NCBI RefSeq assembly: GCF_016598615.1
Contig: NZ_CP066831.1
Location: forward strand, 8,742,001 to 8,806,000
From: Streptomyces liliifuscus
GTDB lineage: Bacteria > Actinomycetota > Actinomycetes > Streptomycetales > Streptomycetaceae
Direction: 5' to 3'
Length of the DNA: 64,000 nucleotides
Shown here: in pieces, positions 30,450-38,908 of the stretch
Layout: the number at the start of each line of letters is the position of its first letter
Position numbering within the stretch: the first letter of the stretch is position 1
Notes under the pieces: generated by a model
What the model was told of the DNA's origin: nothing
What the model saw: the letters and a program-made list of their open reading frames with translations, nothing else
Database searches by the model: none
Made by a program: the position numbers and the translations under genes

Positions 30450-31697
30450 GTGTCGTACGACCGATTCCAGGGCCACCCGGACCCTCCGCCTCACCCGGGA
30501 CCACCGCGCGGCACGGGCATCCCGGAGCACCCGGCTCTCCCGGAGCGCCCGGCTCTCCCGGACCAGCCGGGGCTTCCGGATCAGCCGGTTCTCCCGGATC
30601 ATTCAGGCGTGCCGGACCGACCGAGTCTTCCGGGCGGCACGGGCCTCCCCGGCCGCGCGGGGCCCCCGGCTCACCCCAGCCCGACCCGCCCGCTGGGCCC
30701 GTCACGCCCCACCGGACCACCCCGTCCGCCCGGCCCCCTGGGCCCCAACGGCCCCAGGGCGGAGGACCATCGGGCCGAGGCGGAGCCCGGCGACCCGTAC
30801 CGGAGCGGGCGGCCCCACACCCCCTACCCGGGCCTGGGTGAGCCGCGCGGCCCCTCCTTCCTGCCCGGTCGGCCCCCCTCGGGATTCGGCCCGCCCGTGC
30901 CGCCGGAGACGTCGTACCCGAGCCCGTACGCGGCCCCGACCCCGCAGCCCCCTCCGGCCCCGCCTCCCCGGTCTCCCCGCAAGGTCAGCCCCCTCGTGGC
31001 CGCGGTCCTCGCCGCCGTCCTCGCGGGCGGGGCTGCGGGATACGCGGCCGGAGCCGTCGGCGACGAGGAGCCCGCCGCGGCGGCGGCCGGGCCGGACGTC
31101 ACGGGGCTCGAAGCGGTCGCCGCGCGCGTGCTGCCGAGTGTCGTGTCGATCGAGACGGCGGAGGGACAGGGCTCCGGGTTCGTGTTCGACGAGCGCGGCC
31201 GGATACTCACCAACGCGCATGTGGTGGCGGGGAGTTCGGAGGTGTCGATCGAGCTCCAGGACGGGCGCCGGCTCCGTGCGGAGGTGCTCGGTGACGACCC
31301 CGCGAGCGACGTGGCCGTCCTGGAACCGGAGACCGCCCGTGGTCTGCGCGCCGCCGAACTGGCCGCCGGGGCGCAGGCCAAGCCCGGCGTGGGCGACACG
31401 GTCCTCGCCATCGGCTCCCCGCTCGGCCTCAGCGGCACGGTCACCTCGGGCATCGTCAGCGCGCTCGACCGGTCCGTGCGGCTCGGTGAGGGCGGTGAGC
31501 GGCGACGGGCCCTGCAGACCGACGCGTCGATCAATCCGGGGAACTCCGGTGGTCCGCTCGTCGATGCGGACGGTCGTGTGATCGGCATCAACACGGCCAT
31601 CGCCACGTTGGATCAGCAGCGGGGCGGTTCGATAGGGATCGGGTTCGCCATTCCGGTGGCGGATGCGCGGGCCGCCGCGCGGGCGATCATTGATTGA
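30450..31697 (+). CDS. HtrA-like membrane-anchored serine protease
   Basis: A 415-residue protein, GTG at 30450 behind CAAGGAGGAACGACC. Residues 1-175 are a Pro/Gly-rich, disordered cytoplasmic region with PxLPxx repeats (ALPERPALPDQPGLPDQPVL). A single membrane helix follows (VSPLVAAVLAAVLAGGAAGY, about 180-200), then a trypsin-like DegP domain with the full triad: His257 (TNAHVV), Asp287 (ASDVAVL) and Ser366 (PGNSGGPL). There is no PDZ domain after the protease domain, unlike classical HtrA. It would degrade or process misfolded extracytoplasmic proteins. A two-component system follows, a common pairing for envelope stress. Confidence 0.92.
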   Translation: MSYDRFQGHPDPPPHPGPPRGTGIPEHPALPERPALPDQPGLPDQPVLPDHSGVPDRPSLPGGTGLPGRAGPPAHPSPTRPLGPSRPTGPPRPPGPLGPNGPRAEDHRAEAEPGDPYRSGRPHTPYPGLGEPRGPSFLPGRPPSGFGPPVPPETSYPSPYAAPTPQPPPAPPPRSPRKVSPLVAAVLAAVLAGGAAGYAAGAVGDEEPAAAAAGPDVTGLEAVAARVLPSVVSIETAEGQGSGFVFDERGRILTNAHVVAGSSEVSIELQDGRRLRAEVLGDDPASDVAVLEPETARGLRAAELAAGAQAKPGVGDTVLAIGSPLGLSGTVTSGIVSALDRSVRLGEGGERRRALQTDASINPGNSGGPLVDADGRVIGINTAIATLDQQRGGSIGIGFAIPVADARAAARAIID

Positions 31698-31698
31698 A

Positions 31699-31752
31699 GC
31701 TGCGGGTTCGTCGTGGCTCGTCGCGCAGTTCCCCGCGCTCCTGGAGGGGCGC
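31699..31752 (-). repeat. Dispersed GC-rich intergenic repeat, copy 4
   Basis: GCTGCGGGTTCGTCGTGGCT, then CGTCGCGCAGTTCCCCGCGC and TCCTGGAGGGGCGC: inverted orientation, starting three bases after the protease stop. Confidence 0.85.
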
Positions 31753-31786
31753 GACTTGGCTCGGCGTTGGAAGGCGGGTGGGGCAG

Positions 31787-32455
31787 GTGAGGCTGCTGGT
31801 CGTCGAGGACGAGGAAGATCTCGTCGTGGCGCTCAAGGTCGGGCTGGTGCGGGCCGGTTATGCCGTGGACATCGCGCCCGATGTCGACACGGCCACGGAG
31901 AAGCTGGCCGTGAACGACTACGACCTGGTGCTGTTGGACCTCAACCTGCCCGACGGCGACGGCTTTTCGGTCTGCCGTGCCGTCCGGGCCACGCCCGGTG
32001 GTCCCCGCATCCTGATGCTCACCGCCCGCGACCGTCTCGCCGACCGGGTCCGGGGCCTCGACGAGGGCGCCGACGACTACCTGGTGAAGCCGTTCGCGCT
32101 GCCCGAACTCCTGGCCCGCATACGGGCGTTGCTCCGTCGCGAGGACGGCGGAACCGCGGTCGTCGAGGTCGGCGAACTCCGCCTGGACACCGCCCGCTTC
32201 GAGGCCTTCCGCGGCGCACGCCCGCTCCAGCTCACACCCAAGGAGTTCGGCGTCCTGCACTACCTGATGACCCGCCCGGGACGTGTCGTACCGGCGGAGG
32301 AGCTCCTCGAACACGTCTGGGACGAACACGCCGACCCGTTCACCAACACCGTGCGGGTCACGGTCGGTTCACTGCGCCGGAAGATCACCGGAGAAGAGGA
32401 ACCGCTCATCGAGACGGTGATCAGGCAGGGGTACCGCCTCAAGGAGACACGATGA
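31787..32455 (+). CDS. OmpR-family response regulator
   Basis: A 222-residue two-domain regulator; I chose the GTG at 31787 (VRLLVVEDEEDLVV), though an in-frame GTG three codons earlier has a similar ribosome-binding site. The receiver domain (1-115) has the acidic pair in VEDEED, phosphorylation site Asp51 (LVLLDLNLPDGDG), Thr in MLTARD and Lys in LVKPF. The C-terminal winged helix (125-220) is of the OmpR/PhoB type: LQLTPKEFGVLHYLMTRPGR and FTNTVRVTVGSLRRKI. The stop overlaps the ATG of its histidine kinase gene. Signal and targets are unknown; the upstream HtrA-like protease may be one. Confidence 0.95.
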   Translation: MRLLVVEDEEDLVVALKVGLVRAGYAVDIAPDVDTATEKLAVNDYDLVLLDLNLPDGDGFSVCRAVRATPGGPRILMLTARDRLADRVRGLDEGADDYLVKPFALPELLARIRALLRREDGGTAVVEVGELRLDTARFEAFRGARPLQLTPKEFGVLHYLMTRPGRVVPAEELLEHVWDEHADPFTNTVRVTVGSLRRKITGEEEPLIETVIRQGYRLKETR

Positions 32456-33681
32456 TCGGCGCGCTGCGGATCGTCAGGGCCAGGCTCCGCCTCCCGGCGT
32501 TCACCCACACCATCCGCTTCCGTCTCACCGTGCTCTACTCCGGCCTTCTCTTCGTCCTCACCGCACTCGTCCTCGGCGGGACGTACCTCGCGGTCGAGCG
32601 CAGCGGCGAGGCGCACCCCGTCAGCAAGCAGTTCTCGGCGTCGAAGTACGTGAACGACGAGTACGTCGGCGAGATCCCGGTGGTGAAGGTCCAGGAGGTC
32701 GAGGCCGCCGTCAACTACGAGACCCTCGCCAACCTGCGCCGCTTCTCCTTCGCCGTACTCGGCGGACTCGCCGTCACCAGTCTCGCCATCGGCTGGATCC
32801 TCTCCGGCCGCGCCCTGCGTCCCGTACGCTCCATCTCCCGTACGGCCGCCGAGATCCAGGCGACCGACCTCTCGCAGCGCATCCGTCTCGACGGGCCCAA
32901 GGACGAGCTCCGCGACCTCGCCGACACCGTCGACTCCATGCTCGACCGCCTCGACGAGGCCTTCCGCGCCCAGCGCCAGCTCATCGACGACGCCTCACAC
33001 GAACTGCGCAGCCCGCTCGCGATCATCCGGGCCAACCTGGACGCGGTGCTGACGGCGGAGGAGTCCGAGGAGGCCGAGCGCAGGGCGGCCGTGCGAAGCG
33101 TGGACCGCGCCACGACCCGTATGACCCGCCTGGTCGAGGACCTGCTGGCCACCGCCCGCCGTACGGCACCCGCGCTGGCCGACGCGGACGTCGATCTGGC
33201 CGCGGCCGCGGGTGAGGCCTGCGAGGAGTTCGCGCCGCTCGCCGCCGAGCGCGGGCTCGTACTGCACCGGCGTCTCACCACGGGCCTGACGGTCATCGGC
33301 GACCACGACGCGCTGCGCAGAGCGATCGGCAACCTGCTCTCCAACGCCGTACGGCTCTCGCCGCCGGGCACCGGCATCACGGTCGCCGCGGGCCGGGTGG
33401 ACGGCTGGCTCTGGGCGTCGGTCCAGGACGAGGGCCCCGGCATCCTCGACGACGACCAGACCCGGGTCTTCGACCGCTTCTGGCGAGCGAAGGGCAACGG
33501 CGGCGGCCGCGACCGTCACGCGGGCCTGGGCCTCGCGATCGTCCGCCAGATAGTCGAGTCCCACGGCGGCCAGATCCGCCTCTTCTCAAGACTCGGCGAA
33601 GGCTCGACCTTCGTCCTCTGGTTCCCGTCCCCAGGAGCCGACCACACAAACACAACGCCACCGGACGAACAGCCCAGCTGA
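32452..33681 (+). CDS. Sensor histidine kinase
   Basis: A 409-residue membrane kinase, ATG overlapping the regulator stop. Two transmembrane helices (about 26-48 and 98-118) enclose a short extracytoplasmic loop of about 50 residues. HAMP linker about 120-170, then the H-box DDASHELRSPLAIIRANLDA with phospho-accepting His183, and the ATPase domain with NLLSNAVRLSPPGTG (N box), VQDEGPGILDDD (G1) and GLGLAIVRQIVESHGG (G2). Complete and paired with the OmpR-type regulator. The sensory loop is too small to suggest a ligand-binding fold. Confidence 0.95.
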   Translation: MIGALRIVRARLRLPAFTHTIRFRLTVLYSGLLFVLTALVLGGTYLAVERSGEAHPVSKQFSASKYVNDEYVGEIPVVKVQEVEAAVNYETLANLRRFSFAVLGGLAVTSLAIGWILSGRALRPVRSISRTAAEIQATDLSQRIRLDGPKDELRDLADTVDSMLDRLDEAFRAQRQLIDDASHELRSPLAIIRANLDAVLTAEESEEAERRAAVRSVDRATTRMTRLVEDLLATARRTAPALADADVDLAAAAGEACEEFAPLAAERGLVLHRRLTTGLTVIGDHDALRRAIGNLLSNAVRLSPPGTGITVAAGRVDGWLWASVQDEGPGILDDDQTRVFDRFWRAKGNGGGRDRHAGLGLAIVRQIVESHGGQIRLFSRLGEGSTFVLWFPSPGADHTNTTPPDEQPS

Positions 33682-33706
33682 GGCGCCCTCAAGGGGCGCG
33701 TCGGCC

Positions 33707-33760
33707 GGCGCCCCGACAGGGGCGCGGGGAACTGCGCGACAAGCCCCAACGAACCCGCAG
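33707..33760 (+). repeat. Dispersed GC-rich intergenic repeat, copy 5
   Basis: GGCGCCCCGACAGGGGCGC forms a seven-base stem and runs into GGGGAACTGCGCGACAAGCC and CCAACGAACCCGCAG. A separate small hairpin GCGCCC-TCAA-GGGGCGC (33683-33700) precedes it just after the kinase stop. It lies between convergent genes and is a candidate two-way terminator. Confidence 0.85.
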
Positions 33761-33810
33761 CGCCCCACAACCCAGAGCCCCCACCCCGGAGCCCCAAAAA
33801 ACCAGCGGAG

Positions 33811-34485
33811 CTAAGCCGCTTCCTTGGCCTTCGTGGCGTACATGTCCACATACTCCTGCCCCGACAACCGCATGACCTCAGCCATCACCGAGTCGGTCAC
33901 GGCCCGCAGCACATACCGGTCCCGGTCCATGCCCTCGTACCGAGAGAACTCCATCGCCTCACCGAACCGAACAGTCACGCGGCCGGGCCGCGGAAACCCC
34001 GCACCGCCGGGCTGGATCTTGTCCGTGCCGATGATGGCGAACGGCACGACGGGCGCGCCGGTCATCATCGCCAGCCGGGCGATGCCGGTGCGGCCCCGGT
34101 AGAGCCGGCCGTCGGGGGAGCGGGTGCCCTCGGGATAGATGCTGAAGACCTTGCCCTCCTCCAGCACGCGTCGGCCGGTCATCAGCGCCGCGACACCGCC
34201 GCGGCCGCCGTCGCGGTCGACCGGGATCATGCCGCAGCCCGTGAAGAACCAGGCCATCAGACGGCCCTTGACGCCCTTCCCGGTGACGTACTCGTCCTTG
34301 CCGATGAAGAAGACCTGCCGGTCGCAGAAGAGCGGCATGATCATCGAGTCGATGAACGTGAGGTGGTTGCCGGCCAGGATGACCGGGCCCGTGCCCGGGA
34401 TGCGCTCCGCACCCTCCACCCGTGGGCGGAACATCAGGCGCATGATCGGTCCGAGCACTGCCTTGATGAGCGCGAAGCGGGACAA
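33811..34485 (-). CDS. 1-acyl-sn-glycerol-3-phosphate acyltransferase family protein
   Basis: A 224-residue lysophospholipid acyltransferase. The best start is the TTG at 34485 (LSRFALIKAVLGPIMRLMFR) because CCGGAGGGCACG lies immediately upstream. Motif I is GNHLTFIDSMIMPLF (the NHx4D box, about residues 40-46), motif III YPEGTRSPDG (about 117), and PVVPFAIIGTDKIQPGG (about 146) is motif IV. It transfers an acyl chain to lysophosphatidic acid or a related acceptor at the inner face of the membrane. Several paralogues exist in Streptomyces, so the exact acceptor is open. Transcribed divergently from the phosphodiesterase gene. Confidence 0.92.
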   Translation of the reverse strand: MSRFALIKAVLGPIMRLMFRPRVEGAERIPGTGPVILAGNHLTFIDSMIMPLFCDRQVFFIGKDEYVTGKGVKGRLMAWFFTGCGMIPVDRDGGRGGVAALMTGRRVLEEGKVFSIYPEGTRSPDGRLYRGRTGIARLAMMTGAPVVPFAIIGTDKIQPGGAGFPRPGRVTVRFGEAMEFSRYEGMDRDRYVLRAVTDSVMAEVMRLSGQEYVDMYATKAKEAA

Positions 34486-34978
34486 CGTGCCCTCCGGTGT
34501 CAAGGGATCGGTATAAGTCTGTGCAGGTGAGGACGATACTCGCGGGCCCCCGGGTCTTGCACATCGGGTTCACCGAGTGGATACGCACTGTTGACCCTTG
34601 TTTACCTGCGGTGGCGCCCCGTCGCACGGCTGTCATCCGTACGACACGGTGTGACGAAGTCCGCACCGGTTAGGCCTTCTGGGAGGCCGGGCACCGGGTG
34701 GGTGTGGCTGACGGGCGCGGTTCCCCGTGCCCCTACGAGGCGCGGGTACCCACCCCGCCCGCCTCCACCCACCCGGCCGGTCCGGCGTCTGAGGGCAAGT
34801 CAGTCCAGGGCACTGGACGCGCCCCCATCGAACCCCGTCAGCCCCCGGTCAACTCCCGCACCCCACAAGACATCCAGCGTCACCCGCGTGTTCCGTCCAA
34901 GGTCTCCCCTCCGTCACCCCCGCGCACCTACGATCGTCCCGCTTTGACAGGTGCAGGGCAGTATGCGGAGGAGCGCAC
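34486..34978. promoter_or_regulatory. 493-bp divergent intergenic region with PHO-box-like repeats
   Basis: Spacer between the acyltransferase (minus) and the glycerophosphodiesterase (plus). At 34568-34611 the sequence can be read in 11-base steps as GTTCACCGAGT, GGATACGCACT, GTTGACCCTTG, TTTACCTGCGG; three of four resemble the GTTCACC core of PHO boxes, and a phosphodiesterase releasing glycerol phosphate is a natural PhoP target. The rest contains a degenerate dispersed repeat (34700-34742) and otherwise nothing I can assign; no open frame with coding character was found. Confidence 0.35.
34700..34742 (-). repeat. Dispersed GC-rich intergenic repeat, copy 6 (degenerate)
   Basis: GTGTGGCTGACGGGCGCGGT, then TCCCCGTGCCCCTACG: recognisable but with several changes relative to the GTGGCTGGTCGCGCAGTTCC form of the other copies. 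Confidence 0.55.
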
Positions 34979-36148
34979 ATGGGGACGCAGGAGTCGAACG
35001 AGGGACTGAACGGGACCGGCCCGGGACGGCGCGCGCTGCTCGGGGCCGCGGTCCTCGGCGCCGGCGGAGCGGTCCTCGGGGTACCGGCCACGGCGAGAGC
35101 CGACGAGAAGCACGGCGGCGGTGGCTACAAGAGCCTGCCGAAGCCGACGATCATCGGACACCGCGGGGCCAGCGGCTACCGGCCGGAGCACACGCTCGGC
35201 TCGTACCAGCTGGCCCTCGACATGGGTGCGCACGTCGTCGAGGCGGGCGACCTGGTGCCCACCAAGGACGGCCACCTCGTCTGCCGCCACGAGCCGGAGA
35301 TCGGCGGTACGACGGACGTCTCCGCGCACCCCGAGTTCGCGAGCCGCAAGACCACCAAGCTTCTCGACGGGGTGTCCACCACCGGCTGGTTCACCGAGGA
35401 CTTCACGCTCGCCGAGCTGAAGACGCTCCGCGCCAAGGAGCGCATCCCGGCCAACCGCCCGCACAACACGCTCTACGACGGCCGCTGGGAGATCCCCACC
35501 TTCGAGGAGGTGCTGCGCTGGCGCGAGGAGCAGAGCCGCAAGCGCGGCAAGCAGGTCTGGATCTACCCCGAGCTCAAGCACCCCACCTACTTCCGCAAGC
35601 TGGGCCTCGGCCTGGAGGAGCGGGTCGCCAAGGTGCTGCGCAGGCACGGCCTGGACAAGAAGAACTCGCCCGTCATCCTCCAGTCCTTCGAACCGACCAG
35701 CATCCAGCGCCTGAACAAGCTGGTCGGCAACCCCCTGGTCGTGCTCCTGTCGGCCGCCAACACCCGGCCCTGGGACTTCGTGGAGACGGGCGACCCGCGT
35801 ACGGTCGCCGACCTGGTCAAGCCCGCGGGCCTGAAGCAGATCGCCTCCTACGCGCAGGGCATCGGCCCGACCCTGGACCTGATCATCCCGAAGGACGCGA
35901 GCGGCAACCTCACCACCCCGACCACCCTGGTCCGGGACGCGCACGCCGAGGGCCTGATCCTGCACCCGTACACGATGCGCAACGAGAACCCCTTCCTGCC
36001 CGCGAACTTCCGCAAGGGCACCGACGCGGACGGCTACGGGGACGTCTTCGGCGCCTTCCGGACGTACTTCGCGACCGGTATCGACGGGGTCTTCACCGAC
36101 AACCCCGACACCGGTGTCCTCGCCCGCGAGGACTTCCTGAAGCGCTGA
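34979..36148 (+). CDS. Secreted glycerophosphodiester phosphodiesterase
   Basis: A 389-residue enzyme that hydrolyses glycerophosphodiesters to glycerol-3-phosphate and an alcohol. Twin-arginine signal at the N-terminus (GPGRRALLGAAVLGAGGAVL, about 15-34). GDPD motifs: TIIGHRGASGYRPEHTLGSY (catalytic His, about 60-78; metal-binding Glu in PEHT), then GDLVPTKDGHLVCRHEPEIG (second His), IYPELKHPTY (Glu and Lys), and GIDGVFTDNPDTGV near the C-terminus. It resembles the larger secreted GlpQ type. It probably recovers phosphate and glycerol from phospholipid or teichoic acid breakdown. Followed by a perfect 12-bp hairpin terminator. Confidence 0.94.
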   Translation: MGTQESNEGLNGTGPGRRALLGAAVLGAGGAVLGVPATARADEKHGGGGYKSLPKPTIIGHRGASGYRPEHTLGSYQLALDMGAHVVEAGDLVPTKDGHLVCRHEPEIGGTTDVSAHPEFASRKTTKLLDGVSTTGWFTEDFTLAELKTLRAKERIPANRPHNTLYDGRWEIPTFEEVLRWREEQSRKRGKQVWIYPELKHPTYFRKLGLGLEERVAKVLRRHGLDKKNSPVILQSFEPTSIQRLNKLVGNPLVVLLSAANTRPWDFVETGDPRTVADLVKPAGLKQIASYAQGIGPTLDLIIPKDASGNLTTPTTLVRDAHAEGLILHPYTMRNENPFLPANFRKGTDADGYGDVFGAFRTYFATGIDGVFTDNPDTGVLAREDFLKR

Positions 36149-36208
36149 GTCCCACAGGCTCCGCGCTCGTCAACAGCTGAGCCCCCGGCCCCGGTTGGGG
36201 TGACAGAC

Positions 36209-36240
36209 GGCCGCCCCGGCAACCTCGTGCCGGGGCGGCC
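36209..36240 (+). terminator. Perfect 12-bp hairpin terminator after the phosphodiesterase gene
   Basis: GGCCGCCCCGGC (36209-36220) pairs with GCCGGGGCGGCC (36229-36240), eight-base loop, no U-tract. The next coding region starts 15 bases later. Confidence 0.75.
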
Positions 36241-36254
36241 GCGTCGTGCCGCAT

Positions 36255-36761
36255 ATGACCCACGACATGCTCGACACCCTGCGTCCACTGCTCGCCGCCG
36301 AGGCCTCCGCTGAGGCATATGCCTCGGGCGCGGAGCCCGGCGACCTGGAACAGGCCGTCTGGGTGCGCCTCCTGGAACACCTCGGCACGGACGGCCCGCC
36401 CGCAGACCCGGCCGCCTGGCTGCGCGGCGCCGTCCGCTCCGAGGCGCGCCGCACCCGGCACACCGCGAGCATCGAGCTGCCGTACGCGTCCGAGCCCGCC
36501 GACGACAGCCGGCCCGGCCCGGAACAGCTCGCGCTCACCGCCGCCCGGCGCCGGGCCCTGCACTCCGCCGTACGCAAACTGCCGGGCCGCTGTCCGCGCC
36601 TCATGGCCGCGCTGCTGTCCCCGCAGGACCTCACATACCGGGAGATCGCGGGGGAGTTGGGTATCTCACAGGGCAGTCTCGGTCCGGAACGTTCCAGATG
36701 CCTGGGATGTCTGCGCCGAATGCTTACGTCGGAGGTTGCGGCGCACGAACCACGGGGATAG
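36255..36761 (+). CDS. Sigma-70-like (ECF-type) DNA-binding protein
   Basis: A 168-residue protein; ATG at 36255 (MTHDMLDTLRPLLAAEASAE), with a GTG three codons upstream as an alternative. The C-terminal half has a sigma region 4-like helix-turn-helix, KLPGRCPRLMAALLSPQDLT followed by YREIAGELGISQGSLGPERS and RCLGCLRRML, similar to the small sigma-70-family proteins of actinobacteria. The N-terminal part resembles region 2 only loosely (DLEQAVWVRLLEHLG, DPAAWLRGAVRSEARRTRH). No anti-sigma gene is adjacent. It starts directly behind the terminator hairpin, with little room for a promoter outside it. It may be a genuine ECF sigma factor or a derived regulator. Confidence 0.8.
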   Translation: MTHDMLDTLRPLLAAEASAEAYASGAEPGDLEQAVWVRLLEHLGTDGPPADPAAWLRGAVRSEARRTRHTASIELPYASEPADDSRPGPEQLALTAARRRALHSAVRKLPGRCPRLMAALLSPQDLTYREIAGELGISQGSLGPERSRCLGCLRRMLTSEVAAHEPRG

Positions 36762-36807
36762 GAGTGAGGGACAACCGGCGGAACAGGTGAGCGGGAGGCA
36801 TGCACAC

Positions 36808-37311
36808 ATGGGCATGAGCGTGACCATCTCGGCGGCGACCGAAAAGGACGCCGAACAGATCCTCAAACTGCAGTTCCTCTGCTACCAGAGCGAGGCCGAG
36901 CTGTACGGCGACTACAGCATCGAGCCCCTCACCCAGCCGCTCGACTCCCTCAAGGCGGAGCTCGCGGGCGGCACGGTCCTGGTGGCCCGGCTGGGCGACG
37001 AGGTGGTGGCCTCGGTGCGTGCGGCTGTGGATGCGGATGGCACGGCCCGCATCAACAAGCTGATCGTCCATCCTCGGATGCGGCGGCACGGTCTGGGCGG
37101 GCGGTTGCTCGACGCGATCGAGTCGCGGGTGGCCGCGGACGCGGGTGCGAAGAGCTTCCAGCTCTTCACGGGGCATCGCAGTGAGCACAATCTGCGGTTG
37201 TACCGCAAGCACGGGTATCAGCTCGTTTCCACGGAGCGGGTGGATGAGCGGCTGAGCCTGGTGACCCTTGCGAAGGGGTCGTCGACCAGTGCCTTTGTCG
37301 CCAGTGCGTAG
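36808..37311 (+). CDS. GNAT family N-acetyltransferase
   Basis: A 167-residue acetyltransferase, ATG at 36808 preceded by GCGGGAGGCATGCACAC. Coenzyme A binding motif A: INKLIVHPRMRRHGLGGRLL (about 85-105, the R/Q-x-x-G-x-G/A loop). FTGHRSEHNLRLYRKHGYQL (about 127-146) is motif B. The acceptor substrate is not known. It lies 46 bases after the sigma-like gene and may share its transcript. A dispersed repeat follows. Confidence 0.88.
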   Translation: MGMSVTISAATEKDAEQILKLQFLCYQSEAELYGDYSIEPLTQPLDSLKAELAGGTVLVARLGDEVVASVRAAVDADGTARINKLIVHPRMRRHGLGGRLLDAIESRVAADAGAKSFQLFTGHRSEHNLRLYRKHGYQLVSTERVDERLSLVTLAKGSSTSAFVASA

Positions 37312-37324
37312 GTCTGTCTTTCGT

Positions 37325-37380
37325 CTGCGGGCGCGCCGAGGCTGGTCGCGCAGTTCCCCGCGCCCCTAAAAAGGGGCGCG
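37325..37380 (-). repeat. Dispersed GC-rich intergenic repeat, copy 7
   Basis: CTGCGGGCGCGCCGAGGCTG, then GTCGCGCAGTTCCCCGCGCC and CCTAAAAAGGGGCGCG. The last part (CGCGCCCCT-AAA-AAGGGGCGCG) is a strong hairpin between convergent genes, a likely bidirectional terminator. Confidence 0.88.
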
Positions 37381-37397
37381 CCGGACCTGACGCACGC

Positions 37398-37820
37398 CTA
37401 TTGAGTCGCGGTCCTGCTGCGGCGGAGCCAGAACATTGCCGTTACCGGGAGCAAGACCGGGATGAACAAGTAACCCATGCCGTAGTCCGACCAGACTGTG
37501 GCGTCGGGGAAGGCCGAGGGGTCGGCCAGGGTCCAGGTGCCCACGGTCAGGACGCCCGCGAGTTCGGCGGCGCAGCACACCAGCGCCGCCTTGCGGGCCG
37601 TTTCGCCGCCGCGGACGAGCGAGTACGTGATGAAGCCGTAGACCAGACCGGCCACCGCGGACAGCGAATAGGCGAGCGGCGCCTTGTCGAACTCCGTCGC
37701 GATCTGCACGGCGGAGCGCGACACGGCGCCGACGACCATCACGCCGTACAGCCAGACCAGCAGGATGCCCGGACCGCCGATGAGCCGCGTCCGGCCCCGC
37801 TGCTTCTCGGTCGCCGCCAT
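37398..37820 (-). CDS. Integral membrane protein (four helices)
   Basis: A 140-residue protein; ATG at 37820 (MAATEKQRGRTRLIGGPGIL), one base from the end of the upstream gene. Four hydrophobic segments are visible at about 14-38, 48-66, 75-95 and 110-132 (ILLVWLYGVMVVGAVSRSAV, LSAVAGLVYGFITYSLV, AALVCCAAELAGVLTVGTW, YLFIPVLLPVTAMFWL). No enzymatic motif. Together with the 119-residue membrane protein encoded directly upstream it forms a two-gene unit conserved as a pair; both are uncharacterised. The gene ends at a dispersed repeat hairpin. Confidence 0.82.
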   Translation of the reverse strand: MAATEKQRGRTRLIGGPGILLVWLYGVMVVGAVSRSAVQIATEFDKAPLAYSLSAVAGLVYGFITYSLVRGGETARKAALVCCAAELAGVLTVGTWTLADPSAFPDATVWSDYGMGYLFIPVLLPVTAMFWLRRSRTATQ

Positions 37821-37821
37821 C

Positions 37822-38181
37822 TCAGCCTCCCCAGATGTCGTAGAGCCGCACCTGAAGCACGGCGAGGACCACACCGCCGGCCGCGACCGTGATCGAACCC
37901 CAGCGGGTGCGCTCCGCCAGCGACATGAAGCCGGCCGCCGGGATGCACGCGAAGGAACCGACGAGGTACGCCACGAAGATCGTCGTGCCCTGTTCCGGCT
38001 TCTCGCCGCGGGCCAGCTGGACGATGCCCACCACGAGCTGGACGAGCGTGAGCAGTGTCACCACGGCCATGCCGATGAAGTGCCAGTCCTTGGTGGGCTG
38101 GTCGCGATAGGCGGCCCAGCCGCACCAGGCGGCGAGCGCGAGCGCGGCGACGGCGGTCGCGACCGTCAGGGCAACAAGCAT
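37822..38181 (-). CDS. Integral membrane protein (four helices)
   Basis: A 119-residue protein, ATG at 38181, made mostly of four hydrophobic helices (LVALTVATAVAALALAAWCG, FIGMAVVTLLTLVQLVVGIV, IFVAYLVGSFACIPAAGFMS, VAAGGVVLAVLQVRLYDIWG) with short charged loops. No recognised domain. It starts the two-gene minus-strand unit and its stop lies one base before the ATG of the next membrane protein, so the two are probably translated together and may form one complex. Divergent from the HAD gene, with about 70 bases between them. Confidence 0.82.
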   Translation of the reverse strand: MLVALTVATAVAALALAAWCGWAAYRDQPTKDWHFIGMAVVTLLTLVQLVVGIVQLARGEKPEQGTTIFVAYLVGSFACIPAAGFMSLAERTRWGSITVAAGGVVLAVLQVRLYDIWGG

Positions 38182-38250
38182 GCCGCGACCCTATTACGGG
38201 CCAAAAGGCCCGATGCGATCGCCCCCGGGGTGCCCCGTAGGGTCGAGAGC

Positions 38251-38898
38251 ATGAAGATCCAAGCCGATGCCCTGCTGTTCGACAACGACGGAACGCTCGT
38301 CTCGTCCCTCGAGTCGGTGTACCGCTGCTGGACCCGCTGGGCCGAGGAGTACGGGATCACCCCCGAGGAGTTCGCCCGGGTCGAGCTGCACGGCCGCCCC
38401 GCCGCCGAGATAGCCGCCGACCTGCTGCCCGCCGACCGGGTCGCCGAGGCCGTCGTGCGTATCGAGCAGCTGGAGGTCGAGGACGTCGAGGGCGGTGTCC
38501 AGCTCCTGCCTGGGACCATGGCACTGCTCGACTCCGTGCCCGCCGACCGCTGGGCCGTCGTCACCTCCGCGACCCGGCGGCTGGCCGAGGCCCGCCTCGA
38601 CGAGGCCGGTATCCGGCCCAAGACCCTGATCGCCGCCGACGACATCACGCGCGGCAAGCCCGACCCCGAGCCGTTCCTGCTCGCCGCCCGCCGGCTCGGC
38701 GTGGACCCGGCCCGCTGTGTCGTCTTCGAGGACGCGCCCGCGGGTCTGCAGGCCGGCCGCTCCGCCGGGATGACCACCGTGGCATTGACCACAACACACC
38801 AGGCCGCAGAGCTGCACGCGGACATCGTCGTCGGTGACCTCTCGGCCGTGTCGGCGCTGGTCACGGACGCGGGAGTGGAGATCTCCGTCGGCGACTGA
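38251..38898 (+). CDS. HAD family hydrolase (sugar phosphatase-like)
   Basis: A 215-residue haloacid-dehalogenase-like phosphatase, ATG at 38251 shortly after GGTCGAGAGC. Motif I LLFDNDGTLVSSLESVYRCW (nucleophile Asp in DNDGT, variant of DxDGT), motif II WAVVTSATRRLAEARL (Thr/Ser), motif III RGKPDPEPFLLAARRLG (Lys) and motif IV VVFEDAPAGLQAGRSAGMTT (acidic pair). The helical cap at about 15-80 is of the subfamily I type, as in sugar-phosphate phosphatases. Substrate unknown. A perfect 11-bp hairpin follows the stop. Confidence 0.92.
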   Translation: MKIQADALLFDNDGTLVSSLESVYRCWTRWAEEYGITPEEFARVELHGRPAAEIAADLLPADRVAEAVVRIEQLEVEDVEGGVQLLPGTMALLDSVPADRWAVVTSATRRLAEARLDEAGIRPKTLIAADDITRGKPDPEPFLLAARRLGVDPARCVVFEDAPAGLQAGRSAGMTTVALTTTHQAAELHADIVVGDLSAVSALVTDAGVEISVGD

Positions 38899-38908
38899 GG
38901 AGTGTCCA

